The notes under the pieces: model-generated | Databases searched by the model: none | Told to the model about the DNA's origin: nothing | Seen by the model: the letters and a program-made list of their open reading frames with translations, nothing else | Made by a program: the position numbers and the translations under genes | NCBI RefSeq assembly: GCF_003626645.1 | Contig: NZ_RBAM01000005.1 | Coordinates: 310,001 to 374,000, forward strand | Length of the DNA: 64,000 nucleotides | Direction: 5' to 3' | From: Streptomyces klenkii | Lineage (GTDB): Bacteria; Actinomycetota; Actinomycetes; Streptomycetales; Streptomycetaceae | Shown here: positions 44,371-54,797 of the stretch, one piece after another | Layout of the letters: each line of letters begins with the position of its first letter | Position numbering within the stretch: the stretch's first letter is position 1

Positions 44371-44407
44371 GAAGGCCGCACCCCGTACGAGACGGGGTGC
44401 GGCCTTC
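44371..44407 (-). terminator. Terminator of the aconitase gene
   Basis: A perfect 16-bp stem (44371-44386 and 44392-44407) with a 5-base loop, 30 bases after the acnA stop. A partial copy of the left arm (ACGCGCGAAGGCCGCACCC at 44332) lies 33 bp further, so half of the terminator is duplicated. Confidence 0.75.
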
Positions 44408-44436
44408 AACCGCTACAACTGCGTTGCCGGAACCGC

Positions 44437-47254
<2,818 letters not shown>

Positions 47255-47283
47255 GGCGCGACAGCGGTACGCCTCTCGGTAGA

Positions 47284-47301
47284 TATCTCGATGTCGAGAT
47301 A
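47284..47301. promoter_or_regulatory. Palindromic operator upstream of acnA
   Basis: TATCTCGA-TG-TCGAGATA (8-bp perfect arms, 2-base centre), 130-147 bases upstream of the start. The symmetry is that of a dimeric repressor site; the regulator is unknown. Confidence 0.5.
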
Positions 47302-47686
47302 ACTCTAGTACATCGCGGGGGAACGGTCATGTCCTGACGGGCTGACCTGCACGGCCCCGGGCCGGGCCCCGGGCCCGCGCCGCGCTTCCGGCGGCGGGCG
47401 GGGCACCGTGCGCACGGGACGCGGACACCTGACGCGGGGCGCACCGGGTCGCCCGGGGCCCGGATGGAGCGCTCGGGACCCGTACGGCCATTCCGGTGGC
47501 GCGGAACCCCGACTGCCGGAGACGCTCCGCGCGTTCGATCATGGCGGGGGGTGGCTTTCGAGACACATCCGGACCTAGTTCACCAGTACGAGTGAGCGTT
47601 GGGCCGAACGGGCGGGGCGGCGGCACTGATTGCCGTAGACCTTGGACAGTCGTCATGCTGCAGTCACGATGTCCGCGGGAGGACCG
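47302..47686. other. 385-bp intergenic region
   Basis: GC-rich sequence with a self-complementary CCCGGGCC cluster near 47353-47378. Frames on the minus strand have arginine/alanine-rich shadow composition only. No gene is supported. Confidence 0.5.
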
Positions 47687-48247
47687 ATGAGCGCACAGCC
47701 CCACTCTTACGCAGCCGACGACCCCGAAACCGCGCTGAAGTATGCGATCCAGCACCTCGAAGGGGATCGAGTGCAGATCGTGGAGGGGGTCATCACGTTG
47801 ATGTCACCGAGCTGGGATCACGAATCCCTCGGCGATTCCATCCGCAGGCAGATCGACCCTGTGGTGCGCAGGCTGGGCTGCATCTCAGGGGCCGGAGACC
47901 TGGACCTACCTGGCACGCCGAACTGGTATGTCCCTGATGTCGCTGTGGTCCCGAAAGAGCTGACAAAGGGCGCTGGAGCCCTGCTCCCCGATCAGACTCT
48001 GCTCATCGTCGAAGTGACGTCCGACTCCAACGGAGACACCGATCGAATCGTCAAGCGTCGTCGTTACGCGGAATTCGGTGCCCCCCTCTACCTCTTGGTG
48101 GACCGCCAGGACCACACATGCACCCTCTTCAGTCAGCCAGGAGAAATCGGCTACCAGCAGGTGGACGGCCCCCACTCCTTCGGTAAGCCGCTACGCCTCC
48201 CGGACCCCTTCAACTTCGACCTGGATACCTCGGAGTTCCGCTCCTAA
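47687..48247 (+). CDS. Uma2 family (PD-(D/E)XK nuclease-fold) protein
   Basis: 186 residues from the ATG at 47687 behind GGGAGGA. It begins with the family's helix (ETALKYAIQHLEGDRVQIVEG). The nuclease core shows WYVPDVAVVPKEL with the metal Asp, then LLIVEVTSDSNGDTD with the Glu, and VKRRRYAEFGAPLYLLVDRQ. Uma2 proteins are very frequent in Streptomyces and their substrate and function are unknown. Base composition is somewhat lower in GC than neighbours. It stands alone. Confidence 0.8.
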   Translation: MSAQPHSYAADDPETALKYAIQHLEGDRVQIVEGVITLMSPSWDHESLGDSIRRQIDPVVRRLGCISGAGDLDLPGTPNWYVPDVAVVPKELTKGAGALLPDQTLLIVEVTSDSNGDTDRIVKRRRYAEFGAPLYLLVDRQDHTCTLFSQPGEIGYQQVDGPHSFGKPLRLPDPFNFDLDTSEFRS

Positions 48248-48252
48248 CGTCG

Positions 48253-48615
48253 CTACCGCCCCGCCAGCCCGCCCCGTACGAGATTCACCAGCTCCTCGTC
48301 CGAGACGCCCAGGGCGCGGGCGTCGGCCACCAGGGCTCGGACGCCGTCCGTCAGGCGGGCGCGGCCGGGGGCGGCCGGGTCGGGGGTGACCACGGCGCCG
48401 CGGCCGCGGCGGAGTTCGATGAGGCCCTCCTCGCGGAGGCGCTGGTAGCCGCGGAGGACCGTGTGGACGTTGACGCCGAGGGAGTCGGCGAGGGCGCGGG
48501 CGGCGGGGAGGCGCTCGCCCGGGAGGACGGCGGCGTCGGCTATGGCGCCGCGCACGGCGGCGGCGATCTGATCGCCGAGCGGGACCGGGGAGCCGTGGTC
48601 GAGGCGGACGAGCAT
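48253..48615 (-). CDS. GntR-family regulator, YtrA-like short type
   Basis: 120 residues. A winged helix-turn-helix at about residues 8-75 (LGDQIAAAVRGAIADAAVLP, LAAARALADSLGVNVHTVL-like region, YQRLREEGLIELRRGRGAVV) is followed by only 45 residues, too short for a ligand domain. This is the YtrA subfamily, which usually controls an adjacent membrane-protein or ABC operon. It starts one base after the DUF1648 stop, so they form one operon and it probably represses it. Confidence 0.85.
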   Translation of the reverse strand: MLVRLDHGSPVPLGDQIAAAVRGAIADAAVLPGERLPAARALADSLGVNVHTVLRGYQRLREEGLIELRRGRGAVVTPDPAAPGRARLTDGVRALVADARALGVSDEELVNLVRGGLAGR

Positions 48616-48616
48616 C

Positions 48617-49633
48617 TCAGCCTCCAGCCGTGGTGTCGGTCGCGGACCCGGCCGTCGTACGGTCGCGTTCGGCCAGGGCGTCGAGGAGCGCGGCGGCCGT
48701 GGCGGCGTCGTCGACGGTGACGACGAACTCGCTGCCGGTCGTCAGGCGGACCACCACCGCGGGGCCGGAGCGCAGGGCGAAGCCGCTGCGGCCGGGGACG
48801 GCGCGGTAGCCCCAGCCGCCGAGGTCGCGCAGCGGTTCGACGTCGCGGTGGCCGGCCTCCGCGATCCGGTCGAGGGGGATGCGGACGCGGGGGCGGGGCA
48901 GGCCGAGCACGTTCACGGTGAGGCCGTGCCGGTCGACGGTGACGCGGACGGCGAAGCAGGCGCACAGCACCACTCCCCCGAGCGCCAGCCCCAGGCCCGC
49001 GGCCCAGCCGGCGAGCGGGATCAGGACGGCGCCGGCCGCCAGGAGCGACCCGCCGCCGACGAGCATGGGGCGCGACCCGGCCCTGCGGGTCCAGAGCACG
49101 CTCTCGCCCTCGCGGAGCACGAAGCGGGGTGCGGGTTCCACGGCGGCGTCCGGCTTCGCCCGCGGCTCAGCGGGGCGGCGCCCGCCGGCCGGTACGCCGA
49201 GGCCCGCGGCCACGGCGGCGGCCGCCACGGCGACGCCGAGCGCCCCCGGGCCGAGCCGCACCGCGTCGGCCGTCTCCGCCCCGGCGTTGCTCACGACGAC
49301 GGACACGGCCACCGCGCCGAGGAGCCCCGCGAGGCCGCAGCCGAGGCCGACGAGCCTCCGGTGGGCGCGCGTCGCGTACAGGAAGCCCGTCACGAGGCCC
49401 GTACAGAGCAGCGCCATGACGAGGAGCATGCCGAGCATCTCGTACGGGAAGGCGCCGAGGGTCGTGAAGCCGTCGGCGCCGCCGGAACCGGAGAAGTGGG
49501 TGGCGACGGGGTCGGGCAGGGCGTCACGGCGGGCGAGAAAGGCCGCCAGGAAGGCGGCGCAGGCCAGCAGATGGGCGGCGGCCACGACGAGGGGCGCGCG
49601 CAGGCCGCGCGCGGGCGGCGGGGACACAGGCAT
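48617..49633 (-). CDS. DUF1648 membrane protein
   Basis: 338 residues from the ATG at 49633 (GGAGG upstream). The N-terminal part is a DUF1648 domain: VATHFSGSGGADGFTTLG in the first external loop is typical, then four membrane segments, a Pro/Ala-rich linker, two more segments and a C-terminal PH-like soluble part (about 230-320: VTVDRHGLTVNVLGLPRPRV). Often found with YtrA-like GntR regulators, as here; function unknown. The spacing to the regulator is one base. Confidence 0.75.
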   Translation of the reverse strand: MPVSPPPARGLRAPLVVAAAHLLACAAFLAAFLARRDALPDPVATHFSGSGGADGFTTLGAFPYEMLGMLLVMALLCTGLVTGFLYATRAHRRLVGLGCGLAGLLGAVAVSVVVSNAGAETADAVRLGPGALGVAVAAAAVAAGLGVPAGGRRPAEPRAKPDAAVEPAPRFVLREGESVLWTRRAGSRPMLVGGGSLLAAGAVLIPLAGWAAGLGLALGGVVLCACFAVRVTVDRHGLTVNVLGLPRPRVRIPLDRIAEAGHRDVEPLRDLGGWGYRAVPGRSGFALRSGPAVVVRLTTGSEFVVTVDDAATAAALLDALAERDRTTAGSATDTTAGG

Positions 49634-49708
49634 GGCACCTCCGTGGCACCTCCGAGTTGTACGCATCGTAATAGAACAACCAATGGCCAGAACCGCCATG
49701 CGGATGAA

Positions 49709-49724
49709 ATCTCATATCTGAGAT
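49709..49724. promoter_or_regulatory. Palindrome just upstream of the HTH-MurA fusion
   Basis: ATCTCA-TATC-TGAGAT, ending 12 bases before the ATG. It overlaps the place where a promoter -10 would be and could be the binding site of the gene's own HTH domain. Confidence 0.45.
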
Positions 49725-49736
49725 AACGTCTACGGC

Positions 49737-51266
49737 ATGACCGACGCATACCTCGCCCGTATCGGCAAGCTGATCCGTGACGCCCGGCAGCACCGAGGCT
49801 GGACTCAGTCGCAGCTCGCGGAAGCCCTCGGCACCAGCCAGAGCGCCGTGAACCGCATTGAGCGAGGAAATCAGAACATCAGCCTTGATATGATCGCCCG
49901 CATCGGTGAGGCGCTGGACAGCGAAATCGTCTCCCTCGGTTACGCCGGCCCCATGCACCTCAGGGTGGTCGGCGGCCGCCGGCTCTCCGGCTCGATCGAC
50001 GTCAAGACCAGCAAGAACGCGTGTGTCGCCCTGCTGTGCGCGACGCTCCTCAACGCGGGCCGCACCACCCTGCGCAGGGTCGCCCGGATCGAGGAGGTCT
50101 ACCGGATCCTGGAGGTGCTGGGCAGCATCGGCGTCCGCACCCGCTGGATCAACGACGGCAACGACCTGGAGATCGTGCCGCCCGCGGAGCTCGACCTGGC
50201 CGCGATGGACACCGAGGCCGCCCGCCGCACGCGCAGCGTCATCATGTTCCTCGGCCCGCTCCTGCACCGCATGGAGCACTTCAAGATCCCGTACGCGGGC
50301 GGCTGCGACCTCGGCACCCGCACCGTCCAGCCGCACATGACGGCCCTGCGCCACTTCGGCCTGGAGGTCACGGCGACGGACGGCACGTACCACGCTCAGG
50401 TCGACCGTTCGGTCGCACCCACCCGGGCGATTGTGCTGACCGAGCGCGGCGACACCGTGACCGAGAACGCCCTCCTGGCGGCCGCCCGGCACGACGGCGT
50501 CACCGTCATCCGGAACGCCAGTTCGAACTACATGGTCCAGGACCTCTGCTTCTTCCTGGAGGAGCTCGGCGTCCGCGTCGAGGGCATCGGCACCACCACC
50601 CTCACCGTGCACGGCGTCGCCACCATCGACCGCGACGTGGACTACGCGCCCTCCGAGGACCCGGTCGAGGCCATGAGCCTGCTGGCCGCCGCCGTCGTCA
50701 CCGAGTCCGAACTGACCATCCGGCGGGTACCGGTGGAGTTCCTGGAGATCGAGCTCGCCGTCCTGGAGGAGATGGGCCTCGACCACGAGCGCAGCCCCGA
50801 GTACCCGGCGAACAACGGCCGCACGCGCCTGCTCGACCTGACCGTGCGCCCCTCCAAGCTGCGGGCGCCGATCGACAAGATCCACCCGATGCCGTTCCCC
50901 GGCCTCAACATCGACAACGTGCCGTTCTTCGCGGCCATCGCCGCGACCGCCCAGGGCCAGACCCTCATCCACGACTGGGTCTACGACAACCGCGCCATCT
51001 ACCTCACCGACCTCAACCGCCTCGGCGCCGACGTCAAGCTCCTCGACCCGCACCGCGTCCTCGTCGAGGGCCCCACGCGCTGGCGCTCGGCGGAGATGAT
51101 GTGCCCGCCGGCCCTGCGCCCCGCCGTGGTCGTCCTCCTGGCCATGATGGCCGCCGAGGGCACGTCGGTGCTCCGCAACGTGTATGTCATCAACCGCGGT
51201 TACGAGGACCTCGCCGAACGCCTCAACTCCATCGGCGCCCAGATCGAGATCTTCCGGGACATCTGA
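49737..51266 (+). CDS. XRE helix-turn-helix fused to a MurA-like (EPSP synthase fold) enzyme
   Basis: 509 residues. Residues 1-70 are a Cro/CI-type HTH ([34 protein letters not shown]). From about residue 77 the protein is a UDP-N-acetylglucosamine 1-carboxyvinyltransferase: [20 protein letters not shown] with the conserved Lys/Asn, the loop [15 protein letters not shown] that keeps a Cys at the catalytic position, and [21 protein letters not shown]. It transfers enolpyruvate from PEP in peptidoglycan synthesis, if active. From memory this matches the second murA locus next to sacA in S. coelicolor. The start lacks a Shine-Dalgarno sequence, so a leaderless mRNA is possible. A fused DNA-binding domain is unusual for this family. 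Confidence 0.85.
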   Translation: MTDAYLARIGKLIRDARQHRGWTQSQLAEALGTSQSAVNRIERGNQNISLDMIARIGEALDSEIVSLGYAGPMHLRVVGGRRLSGSIDVKTSKNACVALLCATLLNAGRTTLRRVARIEEVYRILEVLGSIGVRTRWINDGNDLEIVPPAELDLAAMDTEAARRTRSVIMFLGPLLHRMEHFKIPYAGGCDLGTRTVQPHMTALRHFGLEVTATDGTYHAQVDRSVAPTRAIVLTERGDTVTENALLAAARHDGVTVIRNASSNYMVQDLCFFLEELGVRVEGIGTTTLTVHGVATIDRDVDYAPSEDPVEAMSLLAAAVVTESELTIRRVPVEFLEIELAVLEEMGLDHERSPEYPANNGRTRLLDLTVRPSKLRAPIDKIHPMPFPGLNIDNVPFFAAIAATAQGQTLIHDWVYDNRAIYLTDLNRLGADVKLLDPHRVLVEGPTRWRSAEMMCPPALRPAVVVLLAMMAAEGTSVLRNVYVINRGYEDLAERLNSIGAQIEIFRDI

Positions 51267-51271
51267 GACCC

Positions 51272-51301
51272 CCGCCGCCGGGGCCCCGGCCCCGGCGGCG
51301 G
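51272..51301 (+). terminator. Hairpin terminator
   Basis: A perfect 12-bp stem (51272-51283 and 51290-51301) with a 6-base loop, 6 bases after the fusion gene's stop. Confidence 0.7.
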
Positions 51302-51364
51302 CCGGTTGGACGTTTCGTCGTGGTGAACCGGACCATCGCGGGTGATCGGGGCCAGGATGGTGGC

Positions 51365-52588
51365 ATGGGATTCCATGTCGATTCCGAGGCCGGGCGGCTG
51401 CGCCGCGTCATACTGCACCGCCCCGGCCTGGAACTGAAGCGGCTCACGCCCTCCAACAAGGACGCTCTGCTCTTCGACGACGTGCTGTGGGTGCGCAGGG
51501 CGCGCGCCGAGCACGACGGGTTCGCGGACGTGCTGCGCGAGCGCGGGGTCGAGGTGCACTTCTTCCAGGACCTGCTGGAGGAGAGCCTGACGGTGCCGGA
51601 GGCGCGGGAGCTCGTGCTGGACCGGGTCTTCGACGAGAAGGAGTACGGGCCGCTGGCCACGGGCCACCTGCGGGCCGCGTTCGCACGGATGCCGGCGGCG
51701 CAGCTGGGCGAGTGGCTGGTCGGCGGGATGACCAAGCGGGAGTTCCTGGAGGGGCACAGCGAGCCGGTCTCGGTGCGCTTCCACGCCATGGAGCTGGACG
51801 ACTTCCTGATCAACCCGCTGCCCAACCACCTGTTCACCCGGGACACCTCCGCCTGGATCTACGACGGCGTGTGCGTCAACGCGATGCGCTGGCCCGCGCG
51901 TTGGCACGAGACCGTGCACTACGAGGCCCTGTACCGCTACCACCCGCTGTTCTCGGACGGCGGCTTCCACGTCTGGTCGGAGGGGCAGGCGGCCTATCCG
52001 TCGACGATCGAGGGCGGCGACGTGCTCGTGATCGGCGAGGGTGCCGTGCTGATCGGCATGAGCGAGCGGACCACTCCGCAGGCCGTGGAGATGCTCGCCC
52101 ACCGGCTCTTCGCCGCCGGCTCGGCCCGGACCATCGTGGCGCTGGACATGCCCAAGCGGCGCGCGTTCATGCACCTGGACACGGTGATGACCATGGTGGA
52201 CGGGGACACCTTCACGCAGTACGCCGGGCTCGGGATGCTCCGTTCGTACACGATCGAGCCGGGCGTGGGCGAGCGCGAGCTCAAGGTCACCGACCACCCG
52301 CCGGAGCACATGCACCGCGCGATCGCCGCCGCGCTGGGCCTGGACTCGGTGCGGGTGCTGACCGCGACGCAGGACGTGCACGCGGCGGAGCGGGAGCAGT
52401 GGGACGACGGCTGCAACGTGCTGGCCATCGAGCCGGGCGTGGTGGTCGCCTACGAGCGGAACGCGACGACCAACACGCACCTGCGGAAGAACGGCATCGA
52501 GGTGATCACCATCCCGGGCAGCGAGCTGGGGCGGGGGCGGGGCGGTCCGCGGTGCATGAGCTGCCCGATCGAGCGGGACGCGGTCTGA
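51365..52588 (+). CDS. arcA: Arginine deiminase
   Basis: 407 residues from the ATG at 51365. It hydrolyses arginine to citrulline and ammonia, the first step of the arginine deiminase pathway, in the cytoplasm. Motifs are [70 protein letters not shown] (His/Asp) and the nucleophile Cys in [10 protein letters not shown]. Ornithine carbamoyltransferase follows 184 bases later; no carbamate kinase is seen in the window. Upstream of the next gene are arginine-box-like palindromes, so ArgR control is likely. Confidence 0.95.
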   Translation: MGFHVDSEAGRLRRVILHRPGLELKRLTPSNKDALLFDDVLWVRRARAEHDGFADVLRERGVEVHFFQDLLEESLTVPEARELVLDRVFDEKEYGPLATGHLRAAFARMPAAQLGEWLVGGMTKREFLEGHSEPVSVRFHAMELDDFLINPLPNHLFTRDTSAWIYDGVCVNAMRWPARWHETVHYEALYRYHPLFSDGGFHVWSEGQAAYPSTIEGGDVLVIGEGAVLIGMSERTTPQAVEMLAHRLFAAGSARTIVALDMPKRRAFMHLDTVMTMVDGDTFTQYAGLGMLRSYTIEPGVGERELKVTDHPPEHMHRAIAAALGLDSVRVLTATQDVHAAEREQWDDGCNVLAIEPGVVVAYERNATTNTHLRKNGIEVITIPGSELGRGRGGPRCMSCPIERDAV

Positions 52589-52676
52589 GGGCGTGGACCC
52601 GGGATCCGGGAGCGCGAGCCTGCGACCTGAGAGCGTGAGTCCGAGACCTGAGATCTGAGAGCGTGGACCTGAGATG
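52584..52676 (+). repeat. Short imperfect repeats after arcA
   Basis: CTGAGGGCGTGGACC (52585), CTGAGAGCGTGAGTC (52627) and CTGAGAGCGTGGACC (52656) with intervening CTGAGATCTGAGA. These are three degenerate copies of a 15-base unit. Confidence 0.55.
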
Positions 52677-52689
52677 CGTCGCACACCTG

Positions 52690-52716
52690 ATTGCATAGCA
52701 ATACGGATGTTCGTAT
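52690..52716. promoter_or_regulatory. Candidate ArgR operator (ARG boxes) upstream of argF
   Basis: Two overlapping inverted repeats, ATTGC-ATA-GCAAT (52690-52702) and ATACG-GATGTT-CGTAT (52701-52716), in an A/T-rich patch 57-83 bases before the start. TTGCATA resembles Streptomyces ARG boxes. Confidence 0.5.
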
Positions 52717-52772
52717 AGTTCCACTTTTCCGTAGTCGTGAGCATCCCGCGAGCAAGCTAGGAGTCCCACCCC

Positions 52773-53774
52773 ATGGCGACAGACCTCAAGGGCCGTCACT
52801 TCCTCAAGGAGACGGACTTCACCGCCGAGGAGTTCCACAGCCTCGTCGAGCTCGCCGCCGAGCTCAAGGCCGCCCGGCAGACCGGCACCGAGGAGCAGCG
52901 GCTCCTCGGCCGCCACATCGCCCTCGTCTTCGAGAAGACCTCGACCCGGACCCGCTGCGCCTTCGAGGTGGCGGCGGGCGACCAGGGGGCCCGTACGACC
53001 TTCCTCGACCCGGCGGGCTCGCAGATCGGGCACAAGGAGTCGGTGCGGGACACCGCCCGGGTGCTCGGCCGGATGTTCGACGCCATCGAGTACCGGGGGC
53101 ACGGGCAGGAGGTGGTCGAGGAGCTCGCCGCGCACGCGGGGGTGCCCGTCTACAACGGCCTGTCGGACGAATGGCACCCCACGCAGATGCTCGCCGACGT
53201 CCTCACCATGTCCGAGCACACGGCCAAGTCCCTGGACCACGTCACCTTCGCCTACCTCGGCGACGCCCGTTACAACATGGGCAACTCCTACCTCATCACG
53301 GGCGCTCTCCTCGGCATGGACGTGCGCATCGTGGCACCGGAGGAGCTGTGGCCCGCCCCCGAGGTCATCGCGCAGGCGCGGCTCCTCGCCGAGGTGAGCG
53401 GGGCGACGATCAAGCTCACGGAGGACATCGCCGAGGGCGTGAAGAGCGCCGACTTCATCGCCACCGACGTGTGGGTGTCGATGGGCGAGCCCAAGGAGGT
53501 GTGGGACGCCCGGATCGCGCTGCTCGGGCCGTACGCCGTGACCATGGACGTGCTGCGCGCCACCGGCAACCCGGCGGTGAAGTTCCTGCACTGCCTGCCG
53601 GCCTTCCACGACCTGGAGACGAGCGTCGCCCGCGAGATCCACGAGCGGCACGGGCTGACCTCCCTGGAGGTCACCGACGAGGTCTTCGAGTCGCCGCACT
53701 CGATCGTCTTCGACCAGGCGGAGAACCGGATGCACACGATCAAGGCGGTGATGGTCGCCACGCTGGCCGGCTAG
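52773..53774 (+). CDS. argF: Ornithine carbamoyltransferase (probably catabolic)
   Basis: 333 residues from the ATG at 52773 with AGGAG upstream. It interconverts ornithine plus carbamoyl phosphate and citrulline. The carbamoyl-phosphate loop [10 protein letters not shown] (about residues 54-63), [14 protein letters not shown], and HCLPAFHD with the catalytic Cys (about 269-276) are all present, as is [20 protein letters not shown]. Its place after arginine deiminase suggests catabolic use (ArcB role). The 333-residue length fits the catabolic type better than the shorter anabolic enzymes. The symbol argF/arcB cannot be settled from sequence alone. Confidence 0.93.
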   Translation: MATDLKGRHFLKETDFTAEEFHSLVELAAELKAARQTGTEEQRLLGRHIALVFEKTSTRTRCAFEVAAGDQGARTTFLDPAGSQIGHKESVRDTARVLGRMFDAIEYRGHGQEVVEELAAHAGVPVYNGLSDEWHPTQMLADVLTMSEHTAKSLDHVTFAYLGDARYNMGNSYLITGALLGMDVRIVAPEELWPAPEVIAQARLLAEVSGATIKLTEDIAEGVKSADFIATDVWVSMGEPKEVWDARIALLGPYAVTMDVLRATGNPAVKFLHCLPAFHDLETSVAREIHERHGLTSLEVTDEVFESPHSIVFDQAENRMHTIKAVMVATLAG

Positions 53775-53788
53775 GGGAAACCGTCGCT

Positions 53789-53843
53789 TACGTATCGCGC
53801 CCCCATGACGACCGTCACTCTTTGGTGTTAACTTCGATACGTA
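53789..53843. promoter_or_regulatory. Distant inverted repeat after argF
   Basis: TACGTATCG (53789-53797) and CGATACGTA (53835-53843) are perfect 9-bp arms 37 bases apart. They could form the argF terminator stem or flank a regulator site before the enoyl-CoA hydratase gene. Confidence 0.4.
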
Positions 53844-53914
53844 GGCGGCCACTTGACCCAACCGGCTTATAGACTTGTGGCCTGCTTTCGAGCAGCGGTC
53901 AGGGCTTGACCGCG

Positions 53915-53962
53915 CCTCAGCTGACCAGGCTGAGGGGGAAGCCCCCTCACGATTGAGGAGGG
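53915..53962 (+). promoter_or_regulatory. Candidate cis-regulatory RNA before the enoyl-CoA hydratase gene
   Basis: Two mutually exclusive stems: CCTCAGC/GCTGAGG (53915-53921 with 53929-53935) and TGAGGGGG/CCCCCTCA (53931-53938 with 53942-53949). The same CCCCCTCA can also pair with the ribosome site TGAGGAGGG (53954-53962). This is the layout of a switch. Confidence 0.4.
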
Positions 53963-53996
53963 CGGAGTCACGAGTCCGTTCACCGGTTCAGCCGGT

Positions 53997-54797
53997 ATGA
54001 CCCAGGACTGGCGGCACCTACGCCTGAATATCGATTCAGGCGTAGCCACCGTCACCCTCGCCCGCCCGGACAAGCTCAACGCCCTCACCTTCGGCGCCTA
54101 CGCCGACCTGCGCGACCTGCTGCCCGAGCTGGCCCGCGACGGCTCCGTGCGCGCGCTCGTGCTCGGCGGCGAGGGCCGCGGCTTCTGCTCCGGCGGCGAC
54201 GTCGACGAGATCATCGGCGCGACGCTGGCCATGGACACCGGACAGCTCCTCGACTTCAACCGGATGACCGGCCAGACCGTACGGGCCCTGCGCGAGTGCC
54301 CGTTCCCCGTGGTCGCCGCCGTCCACGGGGTCGCCGCGGGCGCCGGCGCCGTGCTCGCGCTCGCCGCCGACTTCCGCGTCGCCGACCCGACGGCCCGCTT
54401 CGCGTTCCTCTTCACCCGGGTCGGCCTCTCCGGCGGGGACATGGGCGCCGCCTACCTCCTCCCCCGCGTCGTCGGCCTCGGCCACGCGACGCGGCTGCTG
54501 ATGCTCGGCGAGCCCGTACGCGCCGCAGAGGCGGAACGCATCGGCCTGATCAGCGTGATGTCGGAGGAGGGGCAGGCGGCCGACGCGGCGCAGTCCCTCG
54601 CCCGCCGCCTCGCCGAGGGGCCCGCCCTCGCGCACGCCCAGACGAAGGCCCTGCTCACCGCCGAGCTCGACATGCCGCTCGCCGCCGCCGTCGAGCTCGA
54701 CGCCGCCACCCAGGCGCTGCTGATGAACAGCGCCGACTACGCCGAGTTCCACGCCGCCTTCAGCGAGAAGCGGCCGCCGAAGTGGCGGGGACGGTGA
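53997..54797 (+). CDS. Enoyl-CoA hydratase/isomerase family protein
   Basis: 266 residues. Crotonase fold with VTLARPDKLNALTFGAY, the oxyanion-hole GRGFCSGGDVDEI, VAAVHGVAAGAGAVLALAAD, and SGGDMGAAYLLPRVVG near the active site. It hydrates or isomerises an acyl-CoA intermediate. Its stop overlaps the GTG of the next gene (GTGA), so it is coupled to the aryl-CoA monooxygenase. The nearest strong ribosome site (GAGGAGGG, 53955-53962) is 34 bases before the ATG, and the frame between is open (TSPFTGSAG). A GTC at 53967 stands where a start codon would be expected, so the true start may be upstream. Confidence 0.85.
   Translation: MTQDWRHLRLNIDSGVATVTLARPDKLNALTFGAYADLRDLLPELARDGSVRALVLGGEGRGFCSGGDVDEIIGATLAMDTGQLLDFNRMTGQTVRALRECPFPVVAAVHGVAAGAGAVLALAADFRVADPTARFAFLFTRVGLSGGDMGAAYLLPRVVGLGHATRLLMLGEPVRAAEAERIGLISVMSEEGQAADAAQSLARRLAEGPALAHAQTKALLTAELDMPLAAAVELDAATQALLMNSADYAEFHAAFSEKRPPKWRGR

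Noticed and set aside
47327..47755. 142-codon minus-strand frame overlapping the Uma2 gene
   Set aside because: Arg/Pro/Ala-rich shadow composition and overlap with a well-supported gene and its ribosome site.
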